Below are positions 16,414 to 24,458 of a DNA stretch of 64,000 nucleotides, in pieces. This DNA is from Pseudaeromonas sp963677375 (GTDB lineage Bacteria; Pseudomonadota; Gammaproteobacteria; Enterobacterales; Aeromonadaceae), in assembly GCA_963677375.2 (NCBI GenBank), contig CAXXIF010000005.1, forward strand, positions 62,001 through 126,000, read 5' to 3'. The notes beneath the pieces were generated by a model, which was given only the letters and a program-made list of their open reading frames with translations, did not search any database and was not told the DNA's origin. The first letter of the stretch is position 1, and the number at the start of each line of letters is the position of its first letter. A program made the translations under genes and the position numbers.

Positions 16414-18639
16414 TCAAATCCGAATTGAAAATCCTGCTGAAGGATCAGCACCGGGTGATGTTTCATCCTCATCTGCGGGCCGCGCTACTTTACCTTGACG
16501 GCAAATGAAGGCACCGGGCGTTAATCCCAGTTCGCGAAAGCGTCCCTCCAAAAGAGGTAAGGTTTCCTTAATTTTGTCCACTGCGGCCAGGCGCTCGGCC
16601 ATAACTTGTAACTGTATGTCTGGAATATCCAGGCAGGCTCGAATTTGCAATGGACCTAATTGAGGTAGGTCTATGAAAAAACTGAGCGTCCACTGGTAAT
16701 TACTTTGTTTGCCAGGGCCTCGTTGCATGGATAAGCCGCCTTCCCGACCACCGGATTGTTGGGGCGGCAGCGGGACATAGTGGGGGATCATCTGCTGGTT
16801 ATCTTGTTGTAGCTGATGGAAACGCTCGGTTTGACCAAACAAGGAGGTCGCCAGTTTATGCGTCAGCTGTTGATGTTCTTCGCTATTGAACAATTGATGC
16901 ATCTGTTGCTGTGGCGCCGGATGTAGCGTGTCGGTTGGGCGTCCCAGCTGTTGTAATCGAATGGACAATAAGGTCAGTGCCCACTGTTGTAATGCCCGGC
17001 CGGCTGTTGAGTCCGAAGATAGCGGTTGTCGCAAGAAATCAAACCACTGCTCTACGGCATCTGGCTGCGTGAGCGGTTGCGCCAATGTGTCGGCGAGGTT
17101 TTTGAGTGCGGGCTTTAGGATGGTCGGAAACTGTTGTGCAGCTAGGTGCTGATTGATTTCGTGGACGAAGGCTCCCAGTGATATCCGGCTTGGTGGTACG
17201 CTCTGGGGCCGGGCTTCTATCTCATGAGCCGGGATAGTGGATGGCTCTGCAGAATGAGGTGTGATGTGCAAGAGGGCTGAGGCAACTCGCTGCAGAAGTG
17301 GGAAACGCTCCGACTTGGGCTCAGATATCGATGACGGGGCATGCTCGGCCCCCTGTTGTGAAGGACTCAGCGTCTCGGTATGGCTGGTCGCGGTGCGGTT
17401 GACCGCCGGTATTTTTTCCCCATTTGCCTGTTTTACCGAAGCAGGATGATCAACTTCGGCAGGCAATGGCCCCGATGATTTGTTTGAAGACGGTGCATTT
17501 GCTACCGGATTTGCAGGCTCGGCGAGCGACTTGTCATTCGTGGTTTTTAGAGCTGCCTGTGAGGTGGTCTGAGCGAGCTTAGCCTCTGGAGTCGTTTTTG
17601 ATTCCGTTGTGACAGCCTCCGTTTGAACTGTCGTAGTGACTAGCTGGCCGGATGCTATTCGCTTGGCATCGCTGGATGAGAGTGGGGTCTGAGTCAATTG
17701 GTGCTTCAATTGCACTGTCTCTGTTTCCTGGAGATCAGACTCTTGCCCAGACGAAGCATCACCCGATGGCATCTCTTCTGTGACAAACTGGCGAGGTAAC
17801 TTATCAACAGGACCAGTAGCCTTTCCTATGGTCACGTCAGGCTGCGGCGTGCTGGCTTGTTTCGTCGGGGCTGGCTTTATTGCTTCATCCGTTTTGGCGG
17901 GATTCATGGTTGAATCGAACTCTGCATGACCTTTGTTGCTACTTGATGCGGCCATGCTCTGCTGAATAAATTGCAGTGTCGCCTTGTTCAGGTTTTCCAG
18001 GTTTTGTAGCGGGCGCTTATCAGCCTCGGCTGAGGGCAGCGTTATCTGTTGCTGTATCAGCTGGGTGGCCAAATTGCGGGGGATCTTATCGGGAGTCAGC
18101 CGCAAAGTAATGGATTGCACTAACCATTGCATCAAGGCGCGCCCTTGAGGGCTGGATTCCTGTAGTGCCGGAGAGAATTGCTGCATCAGGTTTGAAAGTG
18201 ATAGTGATGAATTGGCAATTTGTCGTAGCAATATGAGTTCATTTCCGCGTTGTGCGACCGGTTGTTTCAATAAGGGATCGTTTGCCGGAAGAAGTGGTAA
18301 CAAACGTTGTAGCAGTTGCTGTAGCGGTTGACTATTGGGGGCGATTGCCGCGGCTTTACCGGCGGAAACGGGAGCGCTGGTATCTGATGGTGCGGTGTTG
18401 GCTGTTTGGCTTTCCAGTAAATTGGATAACTGGCGTAGTAAGGCTTGTTGTTTTTGCGCCATGACATCAGGCAATTGACCTTGCTGCTGGCTTAGCTGTT
18501 GCAGGTACTGGCGGATGATATGACTGGGTATCGCGGGTGTCGTCTCTCGTCGCGATGTGGTTCCACTTTCTGCTGTGATGCCGTCAGCATAGGATTGTGT
18601 CCTGGTTTTCGGTGTTTCATTGAGTTTGATGCTGGACAC
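16414..18639 (-). CDS. FliK-like flagellar hook-length control family protein
   Basis: 741 residues, GTG start behind AAGGA. Long Gln/Ser/Thr/Pro-rich low-complexity N-terminal and central parts, then a globular C-terminal region (YQWTLSFFIDLPQLGPLQIRA and LPLLEGRFRELGLTPGAFIC) resembling the FliK C-domain that triggers the FlhB switch. Coupling to an FlhB C-domain homologue supports an export-switch role. It may be a second FliK rather than the hook ruler of the main fli cluster. Confidence 0.72.
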   Translation of the reverse strand: MSSIKLNETPKTRTQSYADGITAESGTTSRRETTPAIPSHIIRQYLQQLSQQQGQLPDVMAQKQQALLRQLSNLLESQTANTAPSDTSAPVSAGKAAAIAPNSQPLQQLLQRLLPLLPANDPLLKQPVAQRGNELILLRQIANSSLSLSNLMQQFSPALQESSPQGRALMQWLVQSITLRLTPDKIPRNLATQLIQQQITLPSAEADKRPLQNLENLNKATLQFIQQSMAASSSNKGHAEFDSTMNPAKTDEAIKPAPTKQASTPQPDVTIGKATGPVDKLPRQFVTEEMPSGDASSGQESDLQETETVQLKHQLTQTPLSSSDAKRIASGQLVTTTVQTEAVTTESKTTPEAKLAQTTSQAALKTTNDKSLAEPANPVANAPSSNKSSGPLPAEVDHPASVKQANGEKIPAVNRTATSHTETLSPSQQGAEHAPSSISEPKSERFPLLQRVASALLHITPHSAEPSTIPAHEIEARPQSVPPSRISLGAFVHEINQHLAAQQFPTILKPALKNLADTLAQPLTQPDAVEQWFDFLRQPLSSDSTAGRALQQWALTLLSIRLQQLGRPTDTLHPAPQQQMHQLFNSEEHQQLTHKLATSLFGQTERFHQLQQDNQQMIPHYVPLPPQQSGGREGGLSMQRGPGKQSNYQWTLSFFIDLPQLGPLQIRACLDIPDIQLQVMAERLAAVDKIKETLPLLEGRFRELGLTPGAFICRQGKVARPADEDETSPGADPSAGFSIRI

Positions 18640-18747
18640 AATAGCTTCCTTACGCCTTCATTGCAGGAGGGTAAACTGTATGGGGAGTGAGGGTGTGATC
18701 ATAGTTAATTTAGCCTGTCTTTTTAGTCCGACGCAAAGACTGGTTTC

Positions 18748-18891
18748 ATGAATGGATTATTTATGCTGATTGGCAACGGGACGTCATTAGGGAATCCCCT
18801 GATTTTTCTGATCCTCCCCTTAGTCAGTAGTGGGCTGGCGTTGCGACAAGTGGCATCATTAGACACCTACTTGAAGCAAACTCCCGGTTAA
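18748..18891 (+). CDS. possible 47-residue small hydrophobic protein
   Basis: An ATG-to-TAA frame in the gap between the FliK-like gene and mlaA. It encodes one hydrophobic segment (NPLIFLILPLVSSGLALRQV) and a short polar tail. There is no clear ribosome site and no family was recognised, so it may be chance. The rest of the 18640-18961 gap shows no other gene. Confidence 0.25.
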   Translation: MNGLFMLIGNGTSLGNPLIFLILPLVSSGLALRQVASLDTYLKQTPG

Positions 18892-18961
18892 CCCCGCTTC
18901 TGAGTTATAATTTTTTGCAATGATGAATAGATTGGTTCAACACCAGAAGGAAAACTCGGCC

Positions 18962-19744
18962 ATGGTGAGCATGAGACGTTATTTGCTGGCAGTCACCTTG
19001 CTGTTACCTCTGAACTGTATGGCTGATGGTACGCCTCCGGCAGCATTTGGTCCGGGTGGCGCTGTTGATACGTTTGAGACCATTAACCGTGCCAGTTGGA
19101 AGCTGAATTATGAATATCTTGACCGGTATGCCTTGCGCCCTGTGGTCCATAGTTATGTCGCCTGGGTACCGCAACCGGTTCGCAATGGTGTCGGAAATTT
19201 TACCGAGAACTTCAATGAGGCCAACTATTTTATCAATAATCTATTGGTCGGTCGGCCAGCGGACTCTGGCGTGAGTGTGCTGCGTTTTGTGTTGAATTCA
19301 ACCGTCGGCTTGCTGGGTTTTGTCGACGTCGCCCAGGATATGGGAATTGAGCGCCGAAGTATGAATATGAGCACCGTCTTGGGTAAAGCGACGGTAACTC
19401 AGGGCCCCTACTTCATGATCCCGGTCTACGGACCAACCACCATGCGAACCCTGGTGGGCGATACGGTCGATGGTCTCTACTTTCCCTATGCCAGTATGGG
19501 ATGGGGACCAAGGATCGGGTTATGGGCTGTTGATGGCTTGAGCAAACGCGCCAAGGTTGTGGATCAAGAGGCATTGTTGGATAACGCTCTGGACCCATAC
19601 GTATCGGCCAAAGATTTTTATCTGCAATATGAGGAAGCCAAAGTTCAGGAGGGGCGGCCTCAGGCCAGCCATTCAGAAGCTGAGCGTAGCCAGAGTGGCG
19701 AGGATCAGAACTTGGATCAATACCTGAATGAGATCGATCAATAG
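18962..19744 (+). CDS. mlaA: outer-membrane lipid asymmetry protein MlaA (VacJ)
   Basis: 260 residues from ATG 18962, preceded by AGAAGG; the frame is open to ATG 18920. It has a signal sequence, then the MlaA signature (DTFETINRASWKLNYEYLDRY...VRNGVGNFTENFNEANYFINN, GPYFMIPVYGPTTMRTLVGD). MlaA removes misplaced phospholipid from the outer leaflet and passes it to MlaC. The Cys near the cleavage region (LPLNC) does not fit a standard lipobox, so lipidation is uncertain. A Glu/Gln-rich tail ends the protein. Confidence 0.9.
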   Translation: MVSMRRYLLAVTLLLPLNCMADGTPPAAFGPGGAVDTFETINRASWKLNYEYLDRYALRPVVHSYVAWVPQPVRNGVGNFTENFNEANYFINNLLVGRPADSGVSVLRFVLNSTVGLLGFVDVAQDMGIERRSMNMSTVLGKATVTQGPYFMIPVYGPTTMRTLVGDTVDGLYFPYASMGWGPRIGLWAVDGLSKRAKVVDQEALLDNALDPYVSAKDFYLQYEEAKVQEGRPQASHSEAERSQSGEDQNLDQYLNEIDQ

Positions 19745-19760
19745 GTTGTGCCATGAGCCG

Positions 19761-19785
19761 AAGGCCCCGCATGTCGGGGCCTTTT
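19761..19785 (+). terminator. terminator of mlaA
   Basis: Nine-bp stem AAGGCCCCG / CGGGGCCTT with a five-base loop, then TT. Confidence 0.8.
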
Positions 19786-19907
19786 CATTTCCTGCTGTGA
19801 GAAACAGGACTTGCAAAACAGTGCTGGCTTGGTAAGGTGTGACAAAGTTGCTAGTTTCAAAACAAGTCAATGTCAACAAAACAAGCAAAAGCTAATCACC
19901 ATTGTTG

Positions 19908-19925
19908 TGTAAATATAAGTTTACA
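19908..19925 (+). promoter_or_regulatory. TyrR box upstream of aroF
   Basis: TGTAAATATAAGTTTACA is a perfect TGTAAA-N6-TTTACA TyrR box. It ends 11 bases before the aroF ATG and abuts the AAGG ribosome site, so bound TyrR could block elongation or translation as well as initiation. It fits tyrosine control of aroF-tyrA. Confidence 0.85.
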
Positions 19926-19936
19926 AGGTTGCTGTC

Positions 19937-21010
19937 ATGCATAGAGATAGTCTGAATAACGTTCATATCCAATCCGAAAAAGTATTGATCACGCCCGTTG
20001 AATTGAAAGAGCGAGTTCCAGTCTCTGCCGAGGCTCTGGAATTTATTGCCGATGCTCGTCAAACCATAGCTAACATCATTCAACGTCAAGATCATCGGCT
20101 ATTGGTGATCTGTGGTCCGTGTTCCATTCACGACATGGATGCAGCCAAGGATTACGCCTTGCGCCTCAAGGAGTTGCACGATCGTTATGCAGACAGTCTC
20201 TATATCGTGATGCGGGTCTATTTCGAGAAACCCAGAACGACGGTGGGCTGGAAGGGCTTTATCAACGACCCAAATCTCGATGGTACATTTGATATCGAGT
20301 TGGGTTTGCAGAAGGCTCGCGAATTATTGGCCTGGTTGGCTGAGTTGCGTTTGCCGTTAGCCACCGAGGCGCTTGATCCCATCAGTCCGCAATATCTGGC
20401 CGACCTCTTCTCCTGGTCGGCGATCGGAGCCCGGACCACCGAATCCCAGACTCACAGAGAGATGGCCTCGGGTCTGTCAATGCCGGTCGGATTCAAGAAC
20501 GGTACCGATGGCAATCTGGATACGGCGATCAATGCGCTGAAATCTGCTGCTGCCTCCCATGCTTTCATGGGCATCAATCAGCAGGGGCAGGTAGCCTTGT
20601 TACAGACTCAGGGTAACCCCGATGGTCATGTCATCCTTCGTGGTGGCAAGCATCCGAACTACGATTCGGTGAATGTCGCGCTGGCTGAACAGGCCATGAG
20701 CAAGGCCAAGCTGGATTCCCGTCTGGTTGTCGATTGCAGCCATGGCAATTCCAGCAAGAATCATGAGTTGCAGCCCCTGGTTGCGGCCAACGTCATCCAT
20801 CAGATCCAGGATGGTAATCGTTCGATTCTCGGCATCATGCTGGAATCCAATATCGGCGCTGGTAGCCAATCCAGCGAACAACCCAAGTGCCAGATGGCCT
20901 ATGGCGTGTCGGTTACCGACGCCTGTATTGATTGGGAAACTACGGCTACCTTGTTGGCCAAGTGTCATGATGAGCTGGCACAACCGTTGAAGGCTCGACT
21001 CCAGGCCTGA
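19937..21010 (+). CDS. aroF: DAHP synthase, tyrosine-sensitive type (AroF)
   Basis: 357 residues, full length. It condenses phosphoenolpyruvate and erythrose-4-phosphate in the first step of aromatic amino-acid synthesis. Motifs: LVICGPCSIHD, YFEKPRTTVGWKG, GARTTESQTHREMASGLS, GFKNGTDG, VVDCSHGNSSK. The N-terminus (HRDSLNNVHI) resembles AroF rather than AroG or AroH, and tyrA follows as in the enteric aroF-tyrA operon. A perfect TyrR box lies just upstream. Confidence 0.93.
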   Translation: MHRDSLNNVHIQSEKVLITPVELKERVPVSAEALEFIADARQTIANIIQRQDHRLLVICGPCSIHDMDAAKDYALRLKELHDRYADSLYIVMRVYFEKPRTTVGWKGFINDPNLDGTFDIELGLQKARELLAWLAELRLPLATEALDPISPQYLADLFSWSAIGARTTESQTHREMASGLSMPVGFKNGTDGNLDTAINALKSAAASHAFMGINQQGQVALLQTQGNPDGHVILRGGKHPNYDSVNVALAEQAMSKAKLDSRLVVDCSHGNSSKNHELQPLVAANVIHQIQDGNRSILGIMLESNIGAGSQSSEQPKCQMAYGVSVTDACIDWETTATLLAKCHDELAQPLKARLQA

Positions 21011-21025
21011 TCGACCCGCATAATG

Positions 21026-21054
21026 AGCTCCGGCTATGACCGGAGCTTTTTTTT
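21026..21054 (+). terminator. intrinsic terminator between aroF and tyrA
   Basis: Stem AGCTCCGG / CCGGAGCT, six-base loop, eight T. It lies in the 57-bp gap between aroF and the tyrA ATG at 21068, so it should reduce tyrA transcription from the aroF promoter unless readthrough occurs. Confidence 0.82.
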
Positions 21055-21067
21055 GGATGATGAAGCG

Positions 21068-22201
21068 ATGAATGAAGAATTAAACGCCCTGAGGGATCAG
21101 ATTGATGAGGTCGACCAGCAGTTGGTTGCCTTATTGGCGCGTCGTCTGGCGCTGGTTGCCGGAGTGGGCGAGGTCAAGAGCCGACACGGGTTGCCGATCT
21201 ACGCCCCGGATCGAGAGGCTGCGATGCTGGCCAAGCGTCGAGAGGAGGCTACCGCCAGTGGCGTACCCGCCGATCTGATTGAAGATGTGTTGCGTCGTGT
21301 CATGCGTGAATCCTATAGCAGCGAGAACGATTCCGGCTTCAAATGTGTAAATCCAGGATTGCGCTCGATCGTGGTGATCGGTGGTGCGGGACAGCTGGGA
21401 CGGCTGTTTGTTCATATGTTCCGTTTGTCCGGTTATCGGGTCGATATTCTTGAGCGCAATGACTGGGATCAGGCCGACGAACTTCTGACTCAAGCGGGTA
21501 TGGTGGTCGTCGCTGTGCCTATCGATACCACTTGCGAGGTGATTGATAAGCTGGCCATGCTTCCCGCTGACTGTGTGTTGGTGGATTTGACCAGCGTCAA
21601 GAGTCAACCACTGGCGCATATGCTGGCCGTGCATCCAGGACCTGTTCTCGGGCTGCACCCCATGTTTGGTCCGGATGTTTCGAGTCTGGCCAAGCAGGTT
21701 GTCGTTTTTTGCGCCGGTCGTGATGAGTCGGCGTATCAATGGCTGCTGGAACAGATGCGGATCTGGGGCGTTCGTCTGCACAGTGTCACCGCCGAAGAGC
21801 ACGATGAGGCCATGAGCCTGATCCAGGCGCTACGCCACTTCACCAGCTTTGTCTACGGCGTACATCTGAGCGAGGAGAACGCCGATCTGAAGCGACTGCT
21901 AGCCCTGAGCTCCCCCATCTATCGGCTGGAGTTGGCGATGGTCGGGCGACTATTTGCTCAAGACCCAGCCCTGTATGCCGACATCATTTTATCGTCCCCC
22001 CGCAATGTGCAGATGATTCGTCGTTATCACCAGCGTATGGGGGAGGCCATCAACATGCTGGAAGCCGCCGATCGGGATGGTTTTATTGCCACATTCCACC
22101 GTGCTGCCGAGTTTTTTGGCGACTATGCCGGGCAATTCTTGCGTGAGAGCAAAATGTTGTTGGCTCAGGCCCATGACAATCGGCATCACGAGTCCTTGTA
22201 G
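21068..22201 (+). CDS. tyrA: bifunctional chorismate mutase / prephenate dehydrogenase TyrA
   Basis: 377 residues from ATG 21068; the frame extends to 21023 but that start lies within the terminator. N-terminal chorismate mutase (LNALRDQIDEVDQQLVALLA...VGEVKSRHGLPIY), linker RVMRESYSSEND, then NAD-binding prephenate dehydrogenase (VVIGGAGQLGRLF, GLHPMFGPD, LIQALRHF). Makes 4-hydroxyphenylpyruvate from chorismate for tyrosine. GGATGA directly after the terminator T-run is the likely ribosome site. Confidence 0.95.
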   Translation: MNEELNALRDQIDEVDQQLVALLARRLALVAGVGEVKSRHGLPIYAPDREAAMLAKRREEATASGVPADLIEDVLRRVMRESYSSENDSGFKCVNPGLRSIVVIGGAGQLGRLFVHMFRLSGYRVDILERNDWDQADELLTQAGMVVVAVPIDTTCEVIDKLAMLPADCVLVDLTSVKSQPLAHMLAVHPGPVLGLHPMFGPDVSSLAKQVVVFCAGRDESAYQWLLEQMRIWGVRLHSVTAEEHDEAMSLIQALRHFTSFVYGVHLSEENADLKRLLALSSPIYRLELAMVGRLFAQDPALYADIILSSPRNVQMIRRYHQRMGEAINMLEAADRDGFIATFHRAAEFFGDYAGQFLRESKMLLAQAHDNRHHESL

Positions 22202-22230
22202 GGATAAATGTCATTCTGGACAGAAAATGA

Positions 22231-22257
22231 AGAAGGCGGCCATTTGGGCCGCCTTCT
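22231..22257. terminator. shared terminator hairpin between convergent tyrA and pheA
   Basis: Perfect 11-bp stem AGAAGGCGGCC / GGCCGCCTTCT with a five-base loop, between the facing 3' ends. T-runs are short on both sides. Confidence 0.7.
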
Positions 22258-22273
22258 GGTTTGTGTCGCTGGA

Positions 22274-23455
22274 TTATTCTCCCGCAGGGAGTAAATAGCC
22301 CGGCAAATGGGTGGGGCGAACATCCTCGCTTGGGTAGCAACCCAGGATCTTGAGGGCGCGAGCTATGCTGTTGAGCTCCTTGAGGGCGGCTTGCATGGGC
22401 GCCGAATTCAGATTGGCGGCCACATCGATGTAAAACATCTCTTCCCAGGGGTTGCCCTGGATCGGGCGTGATTCCAGTTTGGTCATATTAATGTGGTGAC
22501 TGCGCAGCACCAGCAGTGCCTCGACCAGCGAACCCGCCTTTTGTGCGGTAGAGAGGATGAGCGTGGTCTTGGCCGGGATCTGGGGCGCCACCTCGATGGC
22601 TTTGCGGGCAACAACGATGAAACGGGTGATGTTGTCCTGCTGATTAGCCAGATGGTTGGCGATGGGCTCCAGATTGAAGAGCTCTCCACCCGCTGCACTG
22701 CCTAATGCCGCGGCGTGAGGGCTGGCTTCTGCCTGCACCTTGGCCATAGCGGCGGAGGAAGAGTCGCAGTATTCCAGATGAACCTGGGGCATCTGGGAAT
22801 GCAAATAGTTGGAGCATTGCTGGATGGGCTGCGGGTGCGCATAAATTGTCGTGATTTGTTCCGGCGTAGTTGCGACGGCGGTGAGCAGGCAGTGCTCAAT
22901 AGGCAGGGTCAGCTCACCGACAATGGAAAGCGTCGTGTGCTGCATCAAGTCATAGACTTCATTGATGCTGCCGGAGCTGGTGTTTTCGATGGGTAACACC
23001 CCGAACTGCACCCGGCCCGATTCGACTTCGTCAATGACTTGCTGGAAATTGCTGCAGCTGGTTTCCAGAACCTGATCCGTGTGCCGACTCAAATACTTGC
23101 GCGCCGCCAGACTGGAATAGGAGCCCCTGGGCCCCAGAAAGGCAATACTGGTCAGGGTGCCTTGCTGTTCGGCATTGAGTTGTTCCTGAATATAGCTCTG
23201 CTGGCTCAGGACTGAGTCTTCAATAATCAGATGATAAATCTGATTGATGTAGTGCGCCGAGAGACCTTGTGGGCGGCCTTCCTGGATCAGACGCTCCAAC
23301 AGTTCCTGCTCACGGATCTGATCCCGGATCGGACGATGATCGGCTTGCTTGCTGCGTGCGACATCAATACTCAGCTGTTTTCTGCGGGCCAGAAGACGCA
23401 ATAATTCGCCATCCAGGGCGGTAATTTCGTCGCGGATGGTTTCCAGTGTGGCCAT
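22274..23455 (-). CDS. pheA: bifunctional chorismate mutase / prephenate dehydratase PheA
   Basis: 393 residues. Chorismate mutase (IRDEITALDGELLRLLARRK), prephenate dehydratase (AFLGPRGSYSSLAARKYL, VLPIENTSSGSINEVYDL), then an ACT regulatory domain with the ESRP Phe-binding motif (TKLESRPIQGNPWEEMFYID). Produces phenylpyruvate. GGGAGT lies upstream of the ATG. A Phe-codon leader and attenuator precede the gene. Confidence 0.95.
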   Translation of the reverse strand: MATLETIRDEITALDGELLRLLARRKQLSIDVARSKQADHRPIRDQIREQELLERLIQEGRPQGLSAHYINQIYHLIIEDSVLSQQSYIQEQLNAEQQGTLTSIAFLGPRGSYSSLAARKYLSRHTDQVLETSCSNFQQVIDEVESGRVQFGVLPIENTSSGSINEVYDLMQHTTLSIVGELTLPIEHCLLTAVATTPEQITTIYAHPQPIQQCSNYLHSQMPQVHLEYCDSSSAAMAKVQAEASPHAAALGSAAGGELFNLEPIANHLANQQDNITRFIVVARKAIEVAPQIPAKTTLILSTAQKAGSLVEALLVLRSHHINMTKLESRPIQGNPWEEMFYIDVAANLNSAPMQAALKELNSIARALKILGCYPSEDVRPTHLPGYLLPAGE

Positions 23456-23582
23456 GTGTTACTCCCTTAAGCGTATGATCCTGGGCCTGATCGGCAATCA
23501 AGCAGCTATATATAGGCTGGCTGCCGCTGTCGATTGAAAGGTGCATGCGGCATATTACCAGTTGCAAGCCAACAACGGATGC

Positions 23583-23609
23583 AAAAAAAAACCTCCCGAG
23601 ACGGGAGGC
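23583..23609 (-). terminator. pheA attenuator terminator
   Basis: On the minus strand CCTCCCG-TCT-CGGGAGG is followed by nine T. The alternative antiterminator pairs GCCTCC (23604-23609) with GGAGGC (23649-23654), just after the pheL stop. Mutually exclusive pairing plus a Phe-rich leader is the standard attenuation layout. Distance to pheA is about 130 bases. Confidence 0.85.
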
Positions 23610-23657
23610 TTTGGACTGTTCGTGGGTATCACTCCGGGTACGACAGCGGCCTCCAGC

Positions 23658-23714
23658 TCAGGCGAGCGCGAAGAAAAAGAAGCAACCCGAAGTAAATCGC
23701 AGACCCAACCGCAT
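23658..23714 (-). CDS. pheL: pheA leader peptide PheL
   Basis: An 18-residue ORF, MRLGLRFTSGCFFFFALA, with four consecutive Phe codons and a fifth earlier. CAGGA lies eight bases upstream. The stop is directly before the antiterminator arm. Ribosome stalling at the Phe run when charged tRNA-Phe is scarce should favour the antiterminator. The gene order raiA-pheL-pheA is the enteric one. Confidence 0.88.
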   Translation of the reverse strand: MRLGLRFTSGCFFFFALA

Positions 23715-23800
23715 GATTAAAATTCCTGAAAACAGAAGTCCACAGCAATACGTGAATTGTTTGTCGCTTGCAAGTGGTTGTCGACAGCGTGAGACAACAA

Positions 23801-23820
23801 GGGCGCCTCCGCGGCGCCCC
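23801..23820 (-). terminator. terminator hairpin after raiA
   Basis: GGGCGCC / GGCGCCC stem with a five-base loop, followed on the minus strand by TTGTTGT. It separates raiA from the pheL-pheA transcript. Confidence 0.6.
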
Positions 23821-23843
23821 GTTGGTCAGGGAACAGGTTTTGG

Positions 23844-24188
23844 TTAAAGTGCGGGGGTCAGTTCCCCGGCGCGGCATTGCTCCTTTCCGGAGCGCACACT
23901 GCGATGGGCTGCGGGTTTTGCGGAATGCCGGTGGAGCTGACGCTCCAATTTTTGACCCAGGAGTGTAATGGCGGCATAGAGATCGTCATGCTCGGCCTGA
24001 GCGAACAGTTGACCATTGGGGATACCAATTTTAGCTTCAATGGTGAATGCAAGACCCTCTTTGGCAATGATAACTTGGGGGGTGATCAGAGGCACCTGCA
24101 GGCGCTCCAGTTTGGCAAAGCGTGACTCAATCCGTTCACGGATGGATGGGGTGAGGTCGGTAGCTTTGCTGGTAATGTCGATAATCAT
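23844..24188 (-). CDS. raiA: ribosome-associated inhibitor RaiA (YfiA/HPF family)
   Basis: 114 residues. HPF/YfiA fold (IIDITSKATDLTPSIRERIESRFAKLER, then DDLYAAITLLGQKLERQLHR). The family binds the 30S decoding region and idles ribosomes in stationary phase or stress. The position upstream of pheL-pheA matches enteric raiA. GGGGG precedes the ATG. A CRP-like site lies upstream. Confidence 0.88.
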   Translation of the reverse strand: MIIDITSKATDLTPSIRERIESRFAKLERLQVPLITPQVIIAKEGLAFTIEAKIGIPNGQLFAQAEHDDLYAAITLLGQKLERQLHRHSAKPAAHRSVRSGKEQCRAGELTPAL

Positions 24189-24225
24189 GGTGAACCCCCT
24201 TGGTTCTTGTTCTTATCTCGAAACC

Positions 24226-24269
24226 AGATTACCCATTTCGCGTCAGGCGAAAGTGTGATCTTGGTCACT
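24226..24269 (-). promoter_or_regulatory. CRP site and promoter of raiA
   Basis: TGTGATCTTGGTCACT at 24254-24269 matches the CRP consensus TGTGA-N6-TCACA at nine of ten positions. A -10-like TAATCT on the minus strand (24231-24226) would place the CRP centre about 42 bases upstream of the start site, the class II arrangement. The site lies between divergent raiA and the GGDEF/EAL gene and could affect both. Confidence 0.6.
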
Positions 24270-24458
24270 TATGTTCAGTATGGTCAGCAGGTCTGATGAG
24301 TAATGTGATCCCATGGTTGAAAAGCATAAAAAAGGCTTGTCTCTGTCATATAGCACAGGCAATATTTTGCCATCTTAAATACAGGCTCTCGCCGTCAGCC
24401 CGCATATTTGCTTTCGTCAGCCCCTGTCCGCCCCCGATTTTCTATTCAAAGGTTCCTT

